Shown here in pieces: positions 46,386 through 58,240 of a stretch of 64,000 bases of DNA; position 1 is the stretch's first letter; each line of letters begins with the position of its first letter. The notes under the pieces are model-generated. The model made no database searches. It was not told where the DNA came from and saw only the letters and a list, made by a program, of their open reading frames with translations. The DNA comes from Ilex aquifolium. Its lineage: Eukaryota > Streptophyta > Magnoliopsida > Aquifoliales > Aquifoliaceae. The DNA is taken from assembly GCA_951799425.1 (NCBI GenBank), contig OX637401.1, forward strand, positions 22,420,001 through 22,484,000. The letters are read 5' to 3'. Position numbers and translations under genes: made by a program.

Positions 46386-46516
46386 GGTGGATCTCCTATG
46401 GTGAGGACCAGCGGCAGAGATCCGACTGGCAAAACCCTTTCTCCCGAGAATCCCAAGAGGTGGGTTTTCACGGGTTCCAGTCTTGACTTCTCTATTCCAA
46501 GCTTCTCGAAGGCCGC

Positions 46517-47218
46517 CTAGAAGATGATATCTGCCGAGCTTCCATTATCGACTAGCACCCGATGTATGGTCTTGTTTGCTATGATTGCCTTTATGACTAA
46601 AGGGTCGTTGTGAGGGTGCTGGCACCCTTCTAGGTCTGCATCCGAGAAGGTGATTTCTACGTCTCGGCGGGGCACCTTGCTGACAGCCTGAACCGTGAGG
46701 AAGTCGACTGAGCGGGCCCTTCTGGCATGCGCTCTCCGGGCCGAACTTGATTCACCTCCGCCAGCGAAACCCCCGGAGATGACTCGGATTTCTCCGATGG
46801 CTTGTTGATGTTGCGGTGGTTCGGCGGCAGCTCGGGCTTCTCGCCCTTGATTGTTCTGTGCTCTCTGTTCTCCCGCTATGTAGTGGCGCAGATGGCCTCT
46901 CTGAATTAGGTACTCGATCTCCTTCTTCAACTGAATGCAATAGTTCGTCTCGTGGCCTGTGTCTTTATGGTAAGCGCAGTATTTGGTGGCGTCCCTCTTG
47001 TTGGGATCTGACTTCATCCGGGGTGGCCACCTTACGAACCTCTCGTTCTGCACCTCGTGAAGGACCTGGGCTATCGAGGTGACTAGGGGCGGGAGTCGTG
47101 CTGGCACATACCGCTGTTGTAGTTCCTGGGGAGGAGGTCCTAGGCGGTCTCGAACGTTCCCTCTCCTTTTAGGAGAAGGCTCTCTTCCTCTTCTGGGGGA
47201 GCGATCCCCCCTCGGAGA
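46517..47218 (-). pseudogene. Nucleocapsid and protease region of the large Gypsy
   Basis: It continues gag in the same frame after a TGA. It contains a variant zinc knuckle (CAYHKDTGHETNYC, spacing C-2-H-4-H-4-C) and then the protease motif VLVDNGSSADIIF with the DNG triad. A TAG at 46517-46519 follows at once, and the frame stays readable to about 46370 before the shift into the RT frame. Confidence 0.82.
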
Positions 47219-48424
47219 TCAGTCGCGTCTCTTTTCCTTCTTGGGACTGTGATCCCTCCGTTTATTCTCTCCGTCCGTCGTCGCCGTACTCCCCTTCAGG
47301 CGGAGGGCCTCTTCGCCGTTTATGTACTTCTCGGCTTTCGCCAATACCTCGGCCATAGTGGCTTGAGGATTCTTCGCAATCGAGAAGAGAAGGTCCTTCG
47401 ACTGAACTCCGAGTCCTGACATGAAGGTAGTCAATGCGAACTTGTCGTCCACGCTTTCTACTTTCAGGCACTCCTGGTTGAAGCGCTGCACGTAGCTTCG
47501 GAGGGACTCGTTGGGTCCCTGTTTGACACTCAGTAAGTGATAGGACGGCTTCCTATAAGTCCTTGCCCCGATGAAGTGGGACACGAACTGTATGGACAGT
47601 TCTCTGAAGGATGAGATCGAGGCTGGTCGTATCCTGTTAAACCATGTCATGGCTGACCCCTTGAGCGTGATGGCGAATGCTCGACAGCGGATAGGATCCG
47701 GGTATCCTTGAAGCTCCATTTGGTTTTTATACAGGTTCAGATGGTCAACGGGATCTTTAGTTCCGTCAAATGCCTCTATCGAAGGGGTCCGGAATTTCTG
47801 AGGGAGGGGGAAATGGAGGACCTCCGTGGTGAACGGCGACTCTGTTTGCTGGACCAAGGCGTCCATGGTGTCGGGAGTTTGTCCCTTAACCACTTCCTTT
47901 ATATTGCCTAGTTCTCGCTGGAGCTCTCGGATTTCCTGCTCCCAGGCATGGTCATTTACATTCTGGGGGTAGGGCCTATCTTCTGGGTAAGCGGCCCTAG
48001 CCCTACTGTGAGCTTCATCGTCACGCTCCTCGAGATGTCTTCTTCGGTGGTTTTCGCCGGAGTGACTGCGCTCATAGAGCTCAGTCACCCCGTTGGGCGG
48101 AGCTTGGCGTTCTTGGAGTGAGGGAGCGTCGTCGTGCCCCTCTTGGGGGGGAGGTGGCTCTTGCCGAGCCGGGGGGAATCGGGGAAGAGGGAGCTGATGA
48201 GTCTGTATCCAGTCTACCAGCTCCTGGTTTTGTTTCATCAACTGTATTGTAGCTCTATGATAAGTTTCCAGTTCGTTGAGAGGAGGGACGTTCGTCGCTG
48301 GGGGATGACCCTCAACGTCCTCCATGTGCGCCGGAAAGTTCTCCGGCAAGTTTGGGTGGCCTTGAGGATTGGCTGGAGCTTTACTCATATTCCGAGTGGA
48401 GACCATCAAGTATATAAGATTCAC
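47219..48424 (-). pseudogene. Gag (capsid) of the large Gypsy
   Basis: 401 codons from an ATG at 48424; an in-frame ATG a few codons later (MVSTRNMSKAP) is an alternative. The N-terminal half is hydrophilic and proline-rich. The retrotransposon gag domain is at about residues 210-340, with FDGTKDPVDHLNLYKN, LKGSAMTWFNRI, FIGARTYRKP and SLRSYVQRFNQE. A basic tail (KKEKRRD) ends at a TGA (47219-47221). The same frame continues beyond it, so this stop may be a mutation or the usual gag-pol break. Confidence 0.85.
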
Positions 48425-48440
48425 AAGAGAACGATGAAAA

Positions 48441-48463
48441 CCGTTCCCACAGACGGCGCCAAC
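48441..48463 (-). promoter_or_regulatory. Primer-binding site of the large Gypsy
   Basis: Minus-strand TTGGCGCCGTCTGTGGGAA abuts the 5' LTR. The TGGCGCC core is typical of Tat/Athila-type plant Gypsy elements. Confidence 0.85.
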
Positions 48464-49170
48464 TGATGAGTCCTCGGAAGTTAATCTCCCAGGCCCAAGT
48501 GGATCTTGTGTTTTCGGGTTTTTATGGAATGATTTTTTCTAAGGAGATTACTGTTAGACAATGGCAGGCAGCTCATGTTAGTGGTTCACCCTAGCCGAAG
48601 AGCTTGGGTTACGTCCACTGTAACGGAGGCTCTTGCTCCTTGACTGTGTATATTGAATCCGGCTGATTGGCTGATTACAAGGAAATTATAGGCGCAGGGC
48701 CATAAAACAATATTCTCTGTTCGTCCGTTCTAGGGTTTCGGGCGAAACCAGGTAGAATGCTCGGAAGAAGACCTCCCTTTTTCTCTCGTTTCTACTATTC
48801 TATTTATATCGTCTCTTTGTTTAGGGTTTTTGTCCTTGATCCTCCTTTCCTTGATCTTGTGGGGACCGTTCGTCCTTTCCCTGCAAGCCTCTCTGACCGC
48901 CGGCGATGCTGTGCCCACGACCGCCAGGGTTCGTTCGGCACCACCTCTCTCTGTTTTTTGTAGGGAGTAACTCTGAGAAATCAGAGCCGGTTTCCTCTAT
49001 CCTTGGAGCACGTGGCGCAGCAGGCTTTAACTCGGGTCATGGGCTAAGAAACAAATGCGGGCCGGTTAGGACCATTTCTTCTTGGGTTTTGGAGCTCTCA
49101 TCCCGCGTTCTCTGGAGATCTTTGGGCTTGGTCCTGAAGGCAGCCCAGGCCCAAAAACCTATCCTCATCA
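48464..49170 (-). repeat. 5' LTR (element orientation) of the large Gypsy
   Basis: 707 bp, about 98.7% identical to 34248-34953 by eye. The differences are mostly transitions. Confidence 0.92.
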
Positions 49171-49175
49171 GAGTC

Positions 49176-49934
49176 GTTTAGAGTACATAATGTTTTTGAG
49201 CTGAAAAACAATTGGAATGAATTTTACACCATTGGAATGAATTTTATAAATTGAGAATTTATCTTAATAGCTATAATATTAGATAGATATCCACGCAATT
49301 ACGTTCTTCCCATATTAACTGCCACTGATACGAATTATTTTAAAAAAAAATTTGTTAATATTTAGCTATAAATACTCTTTAAAAATGGATCATGCATTCG
49401 ATGACTAATTTGTTGTTATAATTCAAAAATCGGATCAAGTTTTTAAGTCATTTTTTAAATTTATCTGTATTTATCATATCATATTTGATACATGAATTCC
49501 GTTCAAAATATAAGGGCTAAAAATAAATGTATATTTTGTGTGTGTATATAAAGATGACTAATCATCACCATTGTAAAAATGTGAGGTTAATTGTTATTGT
49601 GTAATTAAAAAACTATCTCAATTATCAACCGACCATCCATTAAATTTAATCAATAAACTATCTTCCAAACATTATCACTGAGATATTAGAATAGTGAATA
49701 ATAAAGACACTTAAACAAGAATCTAAAAACTAAACATAATAAAAAATTTAAACATCGTTGACACATAATAAACATTACAATCAATTGTCAAACAAAAATA
49801 AAGACAAGTTCTCACAAAAAAAAAAAGTTAATTGAAGATTAATTACAAGCACTTTCAATTTCGAATAAACAAATAAAATTAAAATTCATAATTATGAATA
49901 TCAAGGTCACTTGTAAAAAAATTTAATACATAAA
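49176..49934. other. AT-rich intergenic DNA
   Basis: No gene or clear repeat recognised. Confidence 0.5.
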
Positions 49935-50456
49935 GGGCTCGTTTGGTAGACGTATTGTAAGGGGATTAAATATTGGATTGTATTATTTTTTATTTAATCG
50001 AGCCTAATATTTTGTTTGGTAAGCAAATTTGATACCGTATTAATTTCAAAAACGTATATTTATCGTATATTTTTTATACGTTAGACATGTATTATGGAGG
50101 TATTTTAATACCACTAAAAGATGTGGTATTATAATCCAACTTAAACGTATTATTTTACATATTTACCATTATAACCCCCCAACTGATAAAATCAAACTGT
50201 CATCAATATAACAAACATTGATTGAGGGTATTTTTGTTAATTCAACATTAATACGATAAAATAATTTCTTAACTAAACAACTGATTGGATTAAATAATTA
50301 TTATCTAACGTTTATATTGTGTATTAGCAAACACTAGATAAAATTACGTATTATTCTAATACCCTATTTAGTCTTGTCTTTTGTCCTTCTATATTGTATT
50401 AGACCAGATTATTTTATCTAATCCATACATTTCTAATACGGCAACCAAAGAAACCC
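49935..50456. mobile_element. MITE with GGGCTCGTTTGGT-type ends
   Basis: The left end GGGCTCGTTTGGTAGACGTA is imperfectly complementary to the right end, which reversed reads GGGTTTCTTTGGTTGCCGTA. The interior is AT-rich and has several ATACGAT/CGTAT words. The target duplication is unclear. Confidence 0.6.
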
Positions 50457-50529
50457 AAAAATTACTAAACAATTGAAGTAATAAGAAAGTTAGGGTTTGC
50501 ACAGGTAAACAATATTTAATTAAAGACAC

Positions 50530-50795
50530 TATCGTAAGCACTCAATAGTCAATCTTGCTCAAGAGGAAAATACCCAGCGGCTTCCTCGGAACCCTAAATG
50601 TGGCATCGGAGCCACTGCCAATTTTTGAGAGATTGCAAGACTGGCAATCTTTCAAACAACTAAAGGTGATCTGACTGCAGGGAACCGAATATCGTACGTA
50701 AAAGGGCCCTCTGACTGCAATATGTTCTGAACACTCAATAGTCAATATTGATAAAGAGGAAAATACTACTGCGGCTTCCTGGGGGGGGGGGGGGA
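50530..50795. repeat. Partial tandem duplication with a G run
   Basis: The block CACTCAATAGTCAAT followed by AAGAGGAAAATAC and GCGGCTTCCT occurs near 50539 and again near 50732. The second ends in a run of about 14 G near 50782-50795. A 67-codon minus frame across it is not convincing. Confidence 0.55.
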
Positions 50796-51500
50796 ATGCA
50801 ATAGTTGTATTTATAAGTTGTATTTATAGATGTTTGGAAGGATTAAAACGGTAATTTAATAAAAATATATGATTAATATAGAAATTTTTTAAAGGGAATT
50901 ACATTAGTAAAGTTTGTTATTAGTGTCACTCTCTCCGAACAATGTTTTTTGCATTATGTGTCGAATCATGCGATATGAAGAATTGATTATGAATAATTCA
51001 GACCTAATTTGACTATGAATAATTCAAATTCGACACAAATAATAAAACACTTAGTCCTAATTCAACTTGAACTCAAACTTCAATCCAAAGCCTTCAACTC
51101 TAATAGTTCACATCCTTATATTTTAGAAATTTAGGTTGAATAATTTGGATTTAAATTGTTTTTGGTTCAATTTTCTGATTGTAAAAAATATAAATAGTTT
51201 TTCAGGCCCCGAACACCCACGACTTCAACACAAGTAACATCCATATTTCAATTGTTGATTTTTTTTTTTAACTGAGCTCAACTCAATATCGAAAATTGCT
51301 ATTGAAATATTAAAAATCTCTTTAGATTGGGCTCAAGTTGTGTTGGGGAAATCCAACGAAGTTGCGCCTCTAACAATGGGCTATAAGAAGAGCCGACTGT
51401 GTGAGCTAGCCATGCTTATGCTATCAGCTTCCTTGGCCAGGTCAATTTGACCAGTCTAAGTCATCAAAACTTGTTGCATGTTCCCATATACTGGTTCCTG
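50796..51500. other. AT-rich intergenic DNA
   Basis: No gene recognised between the duplicated block and the gene C promoter. Confidence 0.45.
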
Positions 51501-51514
51501 TACTTTTGTTCTCC

Positions 51515-51654
51515 TATATAATGAGGGCATAAAACCGTAACCTATCAAGGATCAACTCTGGTAAAGAACACAGCTGCATTCTCCATTTCTTAGTTTCATA
51601 TGTACTCGGTGAGTTGTTTTGCTGTTGTAACTCAAATTTTTGTGTCTTCTGCAG
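51515..51654 (+). promoter_or_regulatory. TATA box and 5'-UTR intron of gene C
   Basis: TATATAATG starts at 51515. A donor CTCTG/GTAAAG lies at 51560-51561 and an acceptor TTCTGCAG ends at 51654, parallel to gene A. Confidence 0.5.
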
Positions 51655-51670
51655 GAATTGGTATTTACTG

Positions 51671-52339
51671 ATGGCTAAAACAGCAAGAACAACCTTCTTT
51701 CACCGCGGGTGGACAAACTTCTCTGGACAGTTTAATGCTGCCTCCATCGATATGAGATTCAATTTCTCAGAAGAACAACATACTTCCCATTCACACCATG
51801 TAATTCTCGCCTTTATTGTAGCAGTTATCATCAACTTCCAGCAATTGAAGTACCAAGGAAAGGATGAAACTCCATTTGAAACCCATCCCAAAACCATGGG
51901 AGTTGCCCTTACTAGTTTGCTCCTATATTACATATTGTCTAAAGCAAAGCTGAGATTTTCCTCTCCAACTTGTGCCAGTATTCTTTGTTATGGTATGGAG
52001 TCGTTTGGGTTTTTGTCATTGACATCTCTAGCATTAACTCTGTTCCCAGACTCTGTCATGCCGGTTCTCTATGTAGCATTCATTATGCTTTCAGTAGGTG
52101 AATTGCTACAATGGTTTTGCTGGACAGTGATGGGGGAACCTGGAGAATCAGACGTTCATGGTAGACCCATTGTACACCATTTCATTGATTCACAGAGACG
52201 CAGGGCACATGCCTTTCCAATGACAGGGGAACTTGGAGAATCACACCTTCCAGTTAGGCTCTTGGTTCGTCGCTTGATTGATTCACAGAGGAACAGAGCA
52301 CATGCTTTTACAAGCGAGAGGAACATACTTCCAGTGTAA
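51671..52339 (+). CDS. Gene C: uncharacterised four-helix membrane protein (222 aa)
   Basis: A paralogue of gene A, of unknown function. Start MAKTARTTFFHRGW; hydrophobic stretches at about residues 43-59, 75-92, 107-124 and 128-153; conserved loop KDETPFETHPKT. It differs by a duplicated C-terminal tail. Residues about 154-183 and 184-214 are repeats (MGEPGES...DSQRRRAHAF and MTGELGES...DSQRNRAHAF), coded at about 52130-52219 and 52220-52312. The duplication keeps the frame. The start is set by alignment with gene A and by the leader-intron acceptor 16 bases upstream. No disabling change seen. Confidence 0.65.
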   Translation: MAKTARTTFFHRGWTNFSGQFNAASIDMRFNFSEEQHTSHSHHVILAFIVAVIINFQQLKYQGKDETPFETHPKTMGVALTSLLLYYILSKAKLRFSSPTCASILCYGMESFGFLSLTSLALTLFPDSVMPVLYVAFIMLSVGELLQWFCWTVMGEPGESDVHGRPIVHHFIDSQRRRAHAFPMTGELGESHLPVRLLVRRLIDSQRNRAHAFTSERNILPV

Positions 52340-53838
52340 TTAAAAGCAAATTAAGGCATCTGTGGTGAAATTAAGGCAACTCTGGACAAGCAAAGATGGA
52401 TCTAATTGCCATCAGATAAGCCTAAAACCAAAAGACATTTGAAAAGCCATAGGGCCTACCAAAAAATTAGTAGTGCTAAGTGTGTGTAAAATGTGGCAAT
52501 AAGGCTTGTTTAGAGACAAGCGATGCGTATTTTTCATCAAATTATATGTATCGAATGTTTGATATAAAGATAATATTGTAGGGATACTATCTCAGATTGC
52601 TAAAAAACACATACATGCAAACAGATGCATGAAGAAAATCATTGGTCCATCAATTAAAGAGGATGGAAAAAACACTAGGGATGAAGCCCTTCGAAAATTC
52701 CAAATTGATGAGTCTAACCACAAGTACTAAAATTACAGCATAACTCCTAAATTTGGGAAGAAATGGACAATAGAAACATCAAATATTCTCAATTTTCCAA
52801 GTAACCTTTGTCAATAAAGGTTAGTTATTTTAGTCGTTTATGTAAACTGAACAGATCGTATGAAACAAGTAGGTCTATTTAGCTACTTATTTATTTATTT
52901 TGGTTCAACATTCAGGGGTATTCGGGCCAACTTACACCCACCTCGACTAATTCCTTCATCGGTCTGGTCAAAGGTAGGATATCCACACTGGTACTAGAGT
53001 ATTCATGAGAGATAAATCTCTAATGATCTATCTCAAAGGGTTGCCAAAATTCGAATTCAAGACGTTTGATTTTACAGCTTGTCTCTATTATTACTTGAGC
53101 TGTCCCTTAGAATTTTATTTAGCTACTTGTGTGAACGGAACATGTCACCCGAATCAAGTAATTCTTATTCTATGTTTCCTTTTTAATCTTTCTCCAACAT
53201 TACGGAACAAACCAAAGAAAAAAGATGACGGTGATTAATCTCTCACATTTCTTCACATTCAAAACTCAGTCTCCACCAAAGTCAACTCTTAATTAAAAAA
53301 CACTTCGCAAGCTTTATTTTTTGGCAAAGTTACATCGCAACCTTACAGGAGCCTTGTTCTCTTATGCAGCTAACAAGTAATTAATGCTTGCATACAGGCA
53401 ATTCAGAATCAGTCCAAAGGTATCTATAGAGAGTTTTACTTCAATCTATGGGGAAATAACACAAACCAACCCTGAGGTTTGCCATTATTGCACTTCGCCA
53501 CCCACAACGATCTAATGACATAAAAATTCACTCCTTTTAAATGGTAACACAACCACAAGGTTTTATATAATACCATATCAAAATAGAAAAAAAAAAAGGA
53601 ATAATCACATATTTTCTTTCTACAATACTAGTTAAACGAATTAGTTATGTTTAATACTTACTCCACCCATTTACTATTCATATTAGTAGGTCATATTATT
53701 TGTAGAAACTAATCAACCCTTAGCACACTCATTTATGTCAAGTTCTTATCGTTAACCTGTTATGTTAAAAATTGTCATTCCTATTTTGCCCTTAATTGAG
53801 ATGAAAAACAATAAGCTATGAACATAAAAAAAAAAAAA

Positions 53839-55650
53839 TCAAACATTATGAAGAAAGGCTTCTCTAAACTCCTCTTCCAACTTGTCGGCAAGAGCAGGGG
53901 CATAAATTTTCTTCTGGGCGTGCACTTTAATTACAAGTTTAATATTTCTTTTCAATCAATTACGTTAAAATAGTATAGTTACATAAAATATCTTTCAAGT
54001 TAAGTTTCTCAGATACTTTACATTTTAGTTGTTTTTCTACATTTCAGTCTTTTATGTTACGAGTTTTGGAAATTATTTAAGTAATTGATCCCCAAGGCAT
54101 AGAAAAGAGACTAGAGGTAAACTTATGTCTCGTTATAATTACCTGAACAGTCACGATTTTAAAACTTCATACCGGTTCGAATAAGTAAGGTCATCTTAAA
54201 TCCATTCGAACTTGGACACGCCTGTAATCCAAAAATATGCCAAACAGTACCATACAAAATTGTCAAGTTCAAATCCCAATAGGAAAAGCAACAATTACAT
54301 GACATAGGACAGTAAATTAAAATCAAACTTATTATTGCACCATCTAGATTGTAGATCCAATTGGTAACATCGGGTTTATTCTTCCTAAATCAGAGACCAA
54401 AAAGCTTGAATCCGTGGCTCAGATGTATCTCAATCTTAAGGTTAACCCATGTACTTCAGTTCATTGAAGGGGTAACCTTGTGCAACTGATTCACAATTCC
54501 ACCATTTTGCCAAGTTTTCTGTCAATTATTTAAGGGTAAATTTTACTAACACTCCTTGGAAAATAGCCTAATTACAGGGAGATTCCCTATGATTTTTGAA
54601 ATATCACTGTCACCCCCCTATAATTCATATGCTTGTTTCAATTACTACCCCTGCCGTCAATGATTTTATTGACTAAGACAAGAAGTGATGATGTCAGCGA
54701 ATCTTTTCTCTTAAATGACAAATTTACTCTTTAAGTGTAAAATTATGAAATATTATTCTTATACCCAAACATTCTTTATTCTCTTTTTTAATAATACTAA
54801 TCTTAGACCCAAACAAGTCTCATGTCTAATTTAAACAAATTAATATTCAATTTAATCAAATTAATTATAATAATGACCTTCAAATTTTTAAAATTAACAT
54901 TGAATCTTGTCAAATTAACATACAATTTCATAAAATTAACATTATATTCACCCAATCGTCATTCAGTTTTGTCCAATTAATACCAAATTCTATTCAATTT
55001 TATCAAATTAACACAAAATTGACCTTAAATTTTATCAAATAAATATTCAATTTTCTCAAATCAACCTTTAATTTCACCCAAGAGGTTAATTGGTATTAAA
55101 TTATAAAATAGGTGTTAATTGGATTAAATTGAATTTTTATTTGATAAAATTGAAGTTCAATTTGATGAAACTAAATTCTAAATTAATTTGATGAAATTGA
55201 AGTTTAAAATATTAATTTGATTAAACTAAATATGAATTTGATAAAATTAAATATTAATTTGAAGTCAAATTGATTAAATTAGTGATAATGTAGTAAAATT
55301 AATATTTCAATTAATGAAAGTAAATGTTAATTGATAAAATTAACTAACGAAATTGATAAATTTGATGAAACTGATGAAGTTGAAAATTGATTTTAATAAA
55401 ATTAAATTTTAAATTAATGAAATTTAATGTTCTGTTAAGAGTAAATGAGTAAAAAGAGTTTTTTGTTAAGAGTAATCATGTAAAAGATGAATTTCCGTCT
55501 ATTCCGTTAAAAATAAAATCTGACACTGGGTGACAATGATATTTCATAAACTATAGGGAGTGTCTCTACAATTAGGCTATTTTCTGCGGAGTGTTAGTGA
55601 AATTTATCCATTATTTAACTATATACCGGTCAACACGCAAGAGGTTCTTG
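53839..55650 (-). pseudogene. Remnant of the convergent gene (copy 2)
   Basis: Copy 2 of the exon-like blocks seen at 4718-5640. The terminal block (53913 down to 53839) follows a GCCCAG acceptor and ends EFREAFLHNV-stop. The upstream block shows TENLAKWWNCESVAQG but has a TAA early on. It is physically split by the Mutator-type element at 54534-55609. Each copy is broken in a different way, so an intact ancestor predates the duplication. Confidence 0.35.
54534..55609. mobile_element. Mutator-type MITE (1,076 bp)
   Basis: Long inverted ends of about 100 bp begin GGGTAAATTTTACTAACACT and, reversed, GGATAAATTTCACTAACACT. An exact 9-bp duplication, ATTATTTAA, flanks it (54525-54533 and 55610-55618), as in Mutator elements. 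The interior is very AT-rich and non-coding. The duplicate locus at about 5570-5580 is empty. Confidence 0.9.
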
Positions 55651-55722
55651 GCAGCAAAGGCTCGTACTTGACCATCAATGACAGAAACAATTGTATTAAG
55701 GGTTGGTTAATCCATCTGGGAT

Positions 55723-56307
55723 TAGGTGTGTTAACGGATATGGACCGAATTGACCTATATTTGAATTTAAATCTGATTAAGTTTTTTGCCGATCCAACTG
55801 ATCCGATCCAATTATCCGACGGACTTAAAAAAATTCAATCCATGTCTGAATTCGTTAATTTTCGGCTACTCGATCCAAAAATCCGTCCCGACCCGATTAT
55901 CACAAAAAACACATGTATATATATAAAAAAAAATTAATAATAAGAATTTGGATAATGAACTTAAAAAAGGAAAAAAAAAAATGAAATTTTGAAGTAAAAG
56001 CAAGAGGGAAAATCAAACAAGAGAAGAAAACAAAATAAAAAAAAAAAAAGTGGCTCATACATGTCATATGCACTCTATTTTTACTTATTTTTTAGTATAA
56101 GTATAATATATGTGTGATATTTATTTGCATAATATATTTTTTTATTCGGATCAAATTATTATAAATCTATATTCAAATTCGTGTAGACAACTCTAATCGA
56201 ATTCGGATCAGATCAGATTAATGGATTGAAAATCTGATCCATATCTACTTAAACGGATTCAAATTTAAATCGAATTCAGGCTAAAATCCAGTTCATTAAC
56301 ACACCTA
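55723..56307. mobile_element. hAT-type MITE (585 bp)
   Basis: Perfect 12-bp inverted ends, TAGGTGTGTTAA. The 8-bp target duplication TCTGGGAT (55715-55722) and TCTGAGAC (56308-56315) has two mismatches. The unoccupied site survives in copy 1 near 5672-5682 (TTTGGGAC). A frame across 55560-55937 is a chance product. Confidence 0.85.
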
Positions 56308-57426
56308 TCTGAGACAGGTTCCAGTGATCCCTTAACCGAAGAAATAACTAACATGACCACATGGGGTTGTAAAAAGAAACAAAACTAACACCTATTCAAA
56401 TAAATCAACAGTCTGCACAATGGAATCGCTTAGCAATTACAAGAAAGAATGCCAAGAAGAATGACAATGGCATTCTAAATTCCAAAGGAATAATAACCAT
56501 GTACAAGTCCTTCCCATATAAATTAATGTGGATGCATGTGTTCGAATTTTCATTATTGGCAACTTTTGCCTATCATGATACTCTTTTTTCGACTCCACAT
56601 ATTGCTTATTATTTACAATTCTATCAAAGTGAGTAAAAAATTGAATAATAACATGATCTAGTTTTAAGTACTTTCGCAATTTTTCATTGAAACTCTCACT
56701 AAGGTGGGTACTCCTCATACCTGCTGTCAAATTTTTTTTCATAAACACCTTAGCCCATTTCTCATTCAAAGCCCAAGTTGCCTTCTTCCAATTATTATCC
56801 TGCAAATTATACTCATCAAGCAATATATTCTCAGTCTCAAACAATTCATGTTCTTTCGTATATTCGTAGATGTATTTTTGCAATTTTGTGACAAAGTTTT
56901 AGTCATCCTTGTATATATTCTCTAGATGTTTTACAATATTTTGGGAAATGTGTCAAGTACATGGCCTATAATAGGTCTCTGACATCACTTGGATAATTGC
57001 TCTAGCCATTACTTGATCCTAATAAGTAAAGATGGTGATAGGCTTTTTCCAGACATCGTTTGCAATAATATCATAAATAACCATTGAAACGATGCTAAGA
57101 GCCGGCCCAATAATAAATTTCATAGGCCTTAAAGTATGATCTAGGTAAAAAAATTCTGACCATAAAAATAGTGAAAATTGGAAGTAAGTCCTCCCTAGAT
57201 GTACTTGTTTGGAGATAAGTCCTATAAGGAAACTTATAAGAGGTTAAATCCATGTTTAAAATTATATGTAATGACTTAAGTCTACTTTTTTTTTTATCTC
57301 AAAAATACCCTTCTTTGAAAAGAAGTTAAATTAATTTCCTATTTTGAAAATTGTTATCCTTTAATTCAAGGTCAATTAAAATATGTCAATAAAATCTTTA
57401 TCATAAATTTAAAATTCAAATTCAAA

Positions 57427-57427
57427 A

Positions 57428-57469
<42 letters not shown>

Positions 57470-57480
57470 CAAATTCAAAG

Positions 57481-57534
<54 letters not shown>

Positions 57535-57539
57535 CAAAG

Positions 57540-57598
<59 letters not shown>
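57427..57598. repeat. Compound (CT)n(TA)n array, three units
   Basis: Three units of about 55-60 bp, each (CT)n then (TA)n, separated by AAATTCAAAG-like linkers. Confidence 0.9.
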
Positions 57599-57599
<1 letters not shown>

Positions 57600-58109
57600 A
57601 TTCATGTTACTATTTTTTTTTATTATGTTATTGTTCATGTTACTGCTTTTGTTGAGTATGTTACTGTTCATGTTACTATTATTTTGAGCATGTTACTGTT
57701 TTTGTTGAGCATGTTACTACTATTATTTTACTAAATATTAATATTCAATGTTACTATTTGTTTTGTTTTTGAATATTACTATTTTTTGTGTTTGAATGGT
57801 ACTATTTTTTGCGTTTGAATTTGAGAGAAATAATTATTGTTAAGTATGTTATAGTTTTTGTTAAACATGTTACTATTTTTGTAGAACATGTTAATATTTT
57901 TGTTGAACATGTTACTTTTGTTTTTTTTTTAAAAATATTAATATTGAATGTTTCAATTTTTTTTATCTTTAAATGTTACTATTTTTTGTGTTTAAATGTA
58001 TTATTTTTTGTGTCCAAATAATAACTTTTTTTGTATTTGAATGTTACTATTTTTTATTTTTAATGTTACTATATATATATATATAGTATGTTACTATATA
58101 TATATGTAC

Positions 58110-58240
58110 ACCTAACCTATATATGGATATAGATAGATAAGAGAGAGAGAAAATTTTAATGTTAGTCAAACTTTTAACCTATATATAGATATAAATAGAT
58201 ATGAGAGAGAAAAGATTTTAATGTTAGTCAAACTCCTAAG
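58110..58240. repeat. Two tandem units of about 62 bp
   Basis: Each has ACCTATATAT, ATAGATA, GAGAGAGAAAA and TTTTAATGTTAGTCAAAC. Confidence 0.75.

Larger units (their letters stand above)
34248..49170 (-). mobile_element. Large Tat-type Ty3/Gypsy retrotransposon (14.9 kb)
   Basis: The LTRs at 34248-34953 and 48464-49170 differ at about nine positions in 706. The target duplication GAGTC lies at 34243-34247 and 49171-49175. The primer-binding site lies inside the right LTR and the polypurine tract inside the left, so the element reads on the minus strand. The order is gag, protease, RT, RNase H, a second RNase H, integrase: the double RNase H marks the plant Tat lineage. Between integrase and the 3' LTR, 8 kb hold a 55-bp tandem array and three opposite-strand genes. 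Every enzyme region carries stops or a frameshift, so this copy cannot be autonomous. Confidence 0.93.
51500..56560. repeat. Segmental duplication, copy 2 (partner at 2.86-6.01 kb)
   Basis: It carries gene C and the same downstream blocks in the same order as copy 1. It is longer because of the elements at 54534-55609 and 55723-56307. Homology ends near 56550 at a transposase fragment. Confidence 0.8.

Noticed and set aside
55560-55937. 125-codon plus-strand frame
   Set aside because: It runs across the end of one MITE, host DNA and the start of another, so it cannot be a conserved gene.
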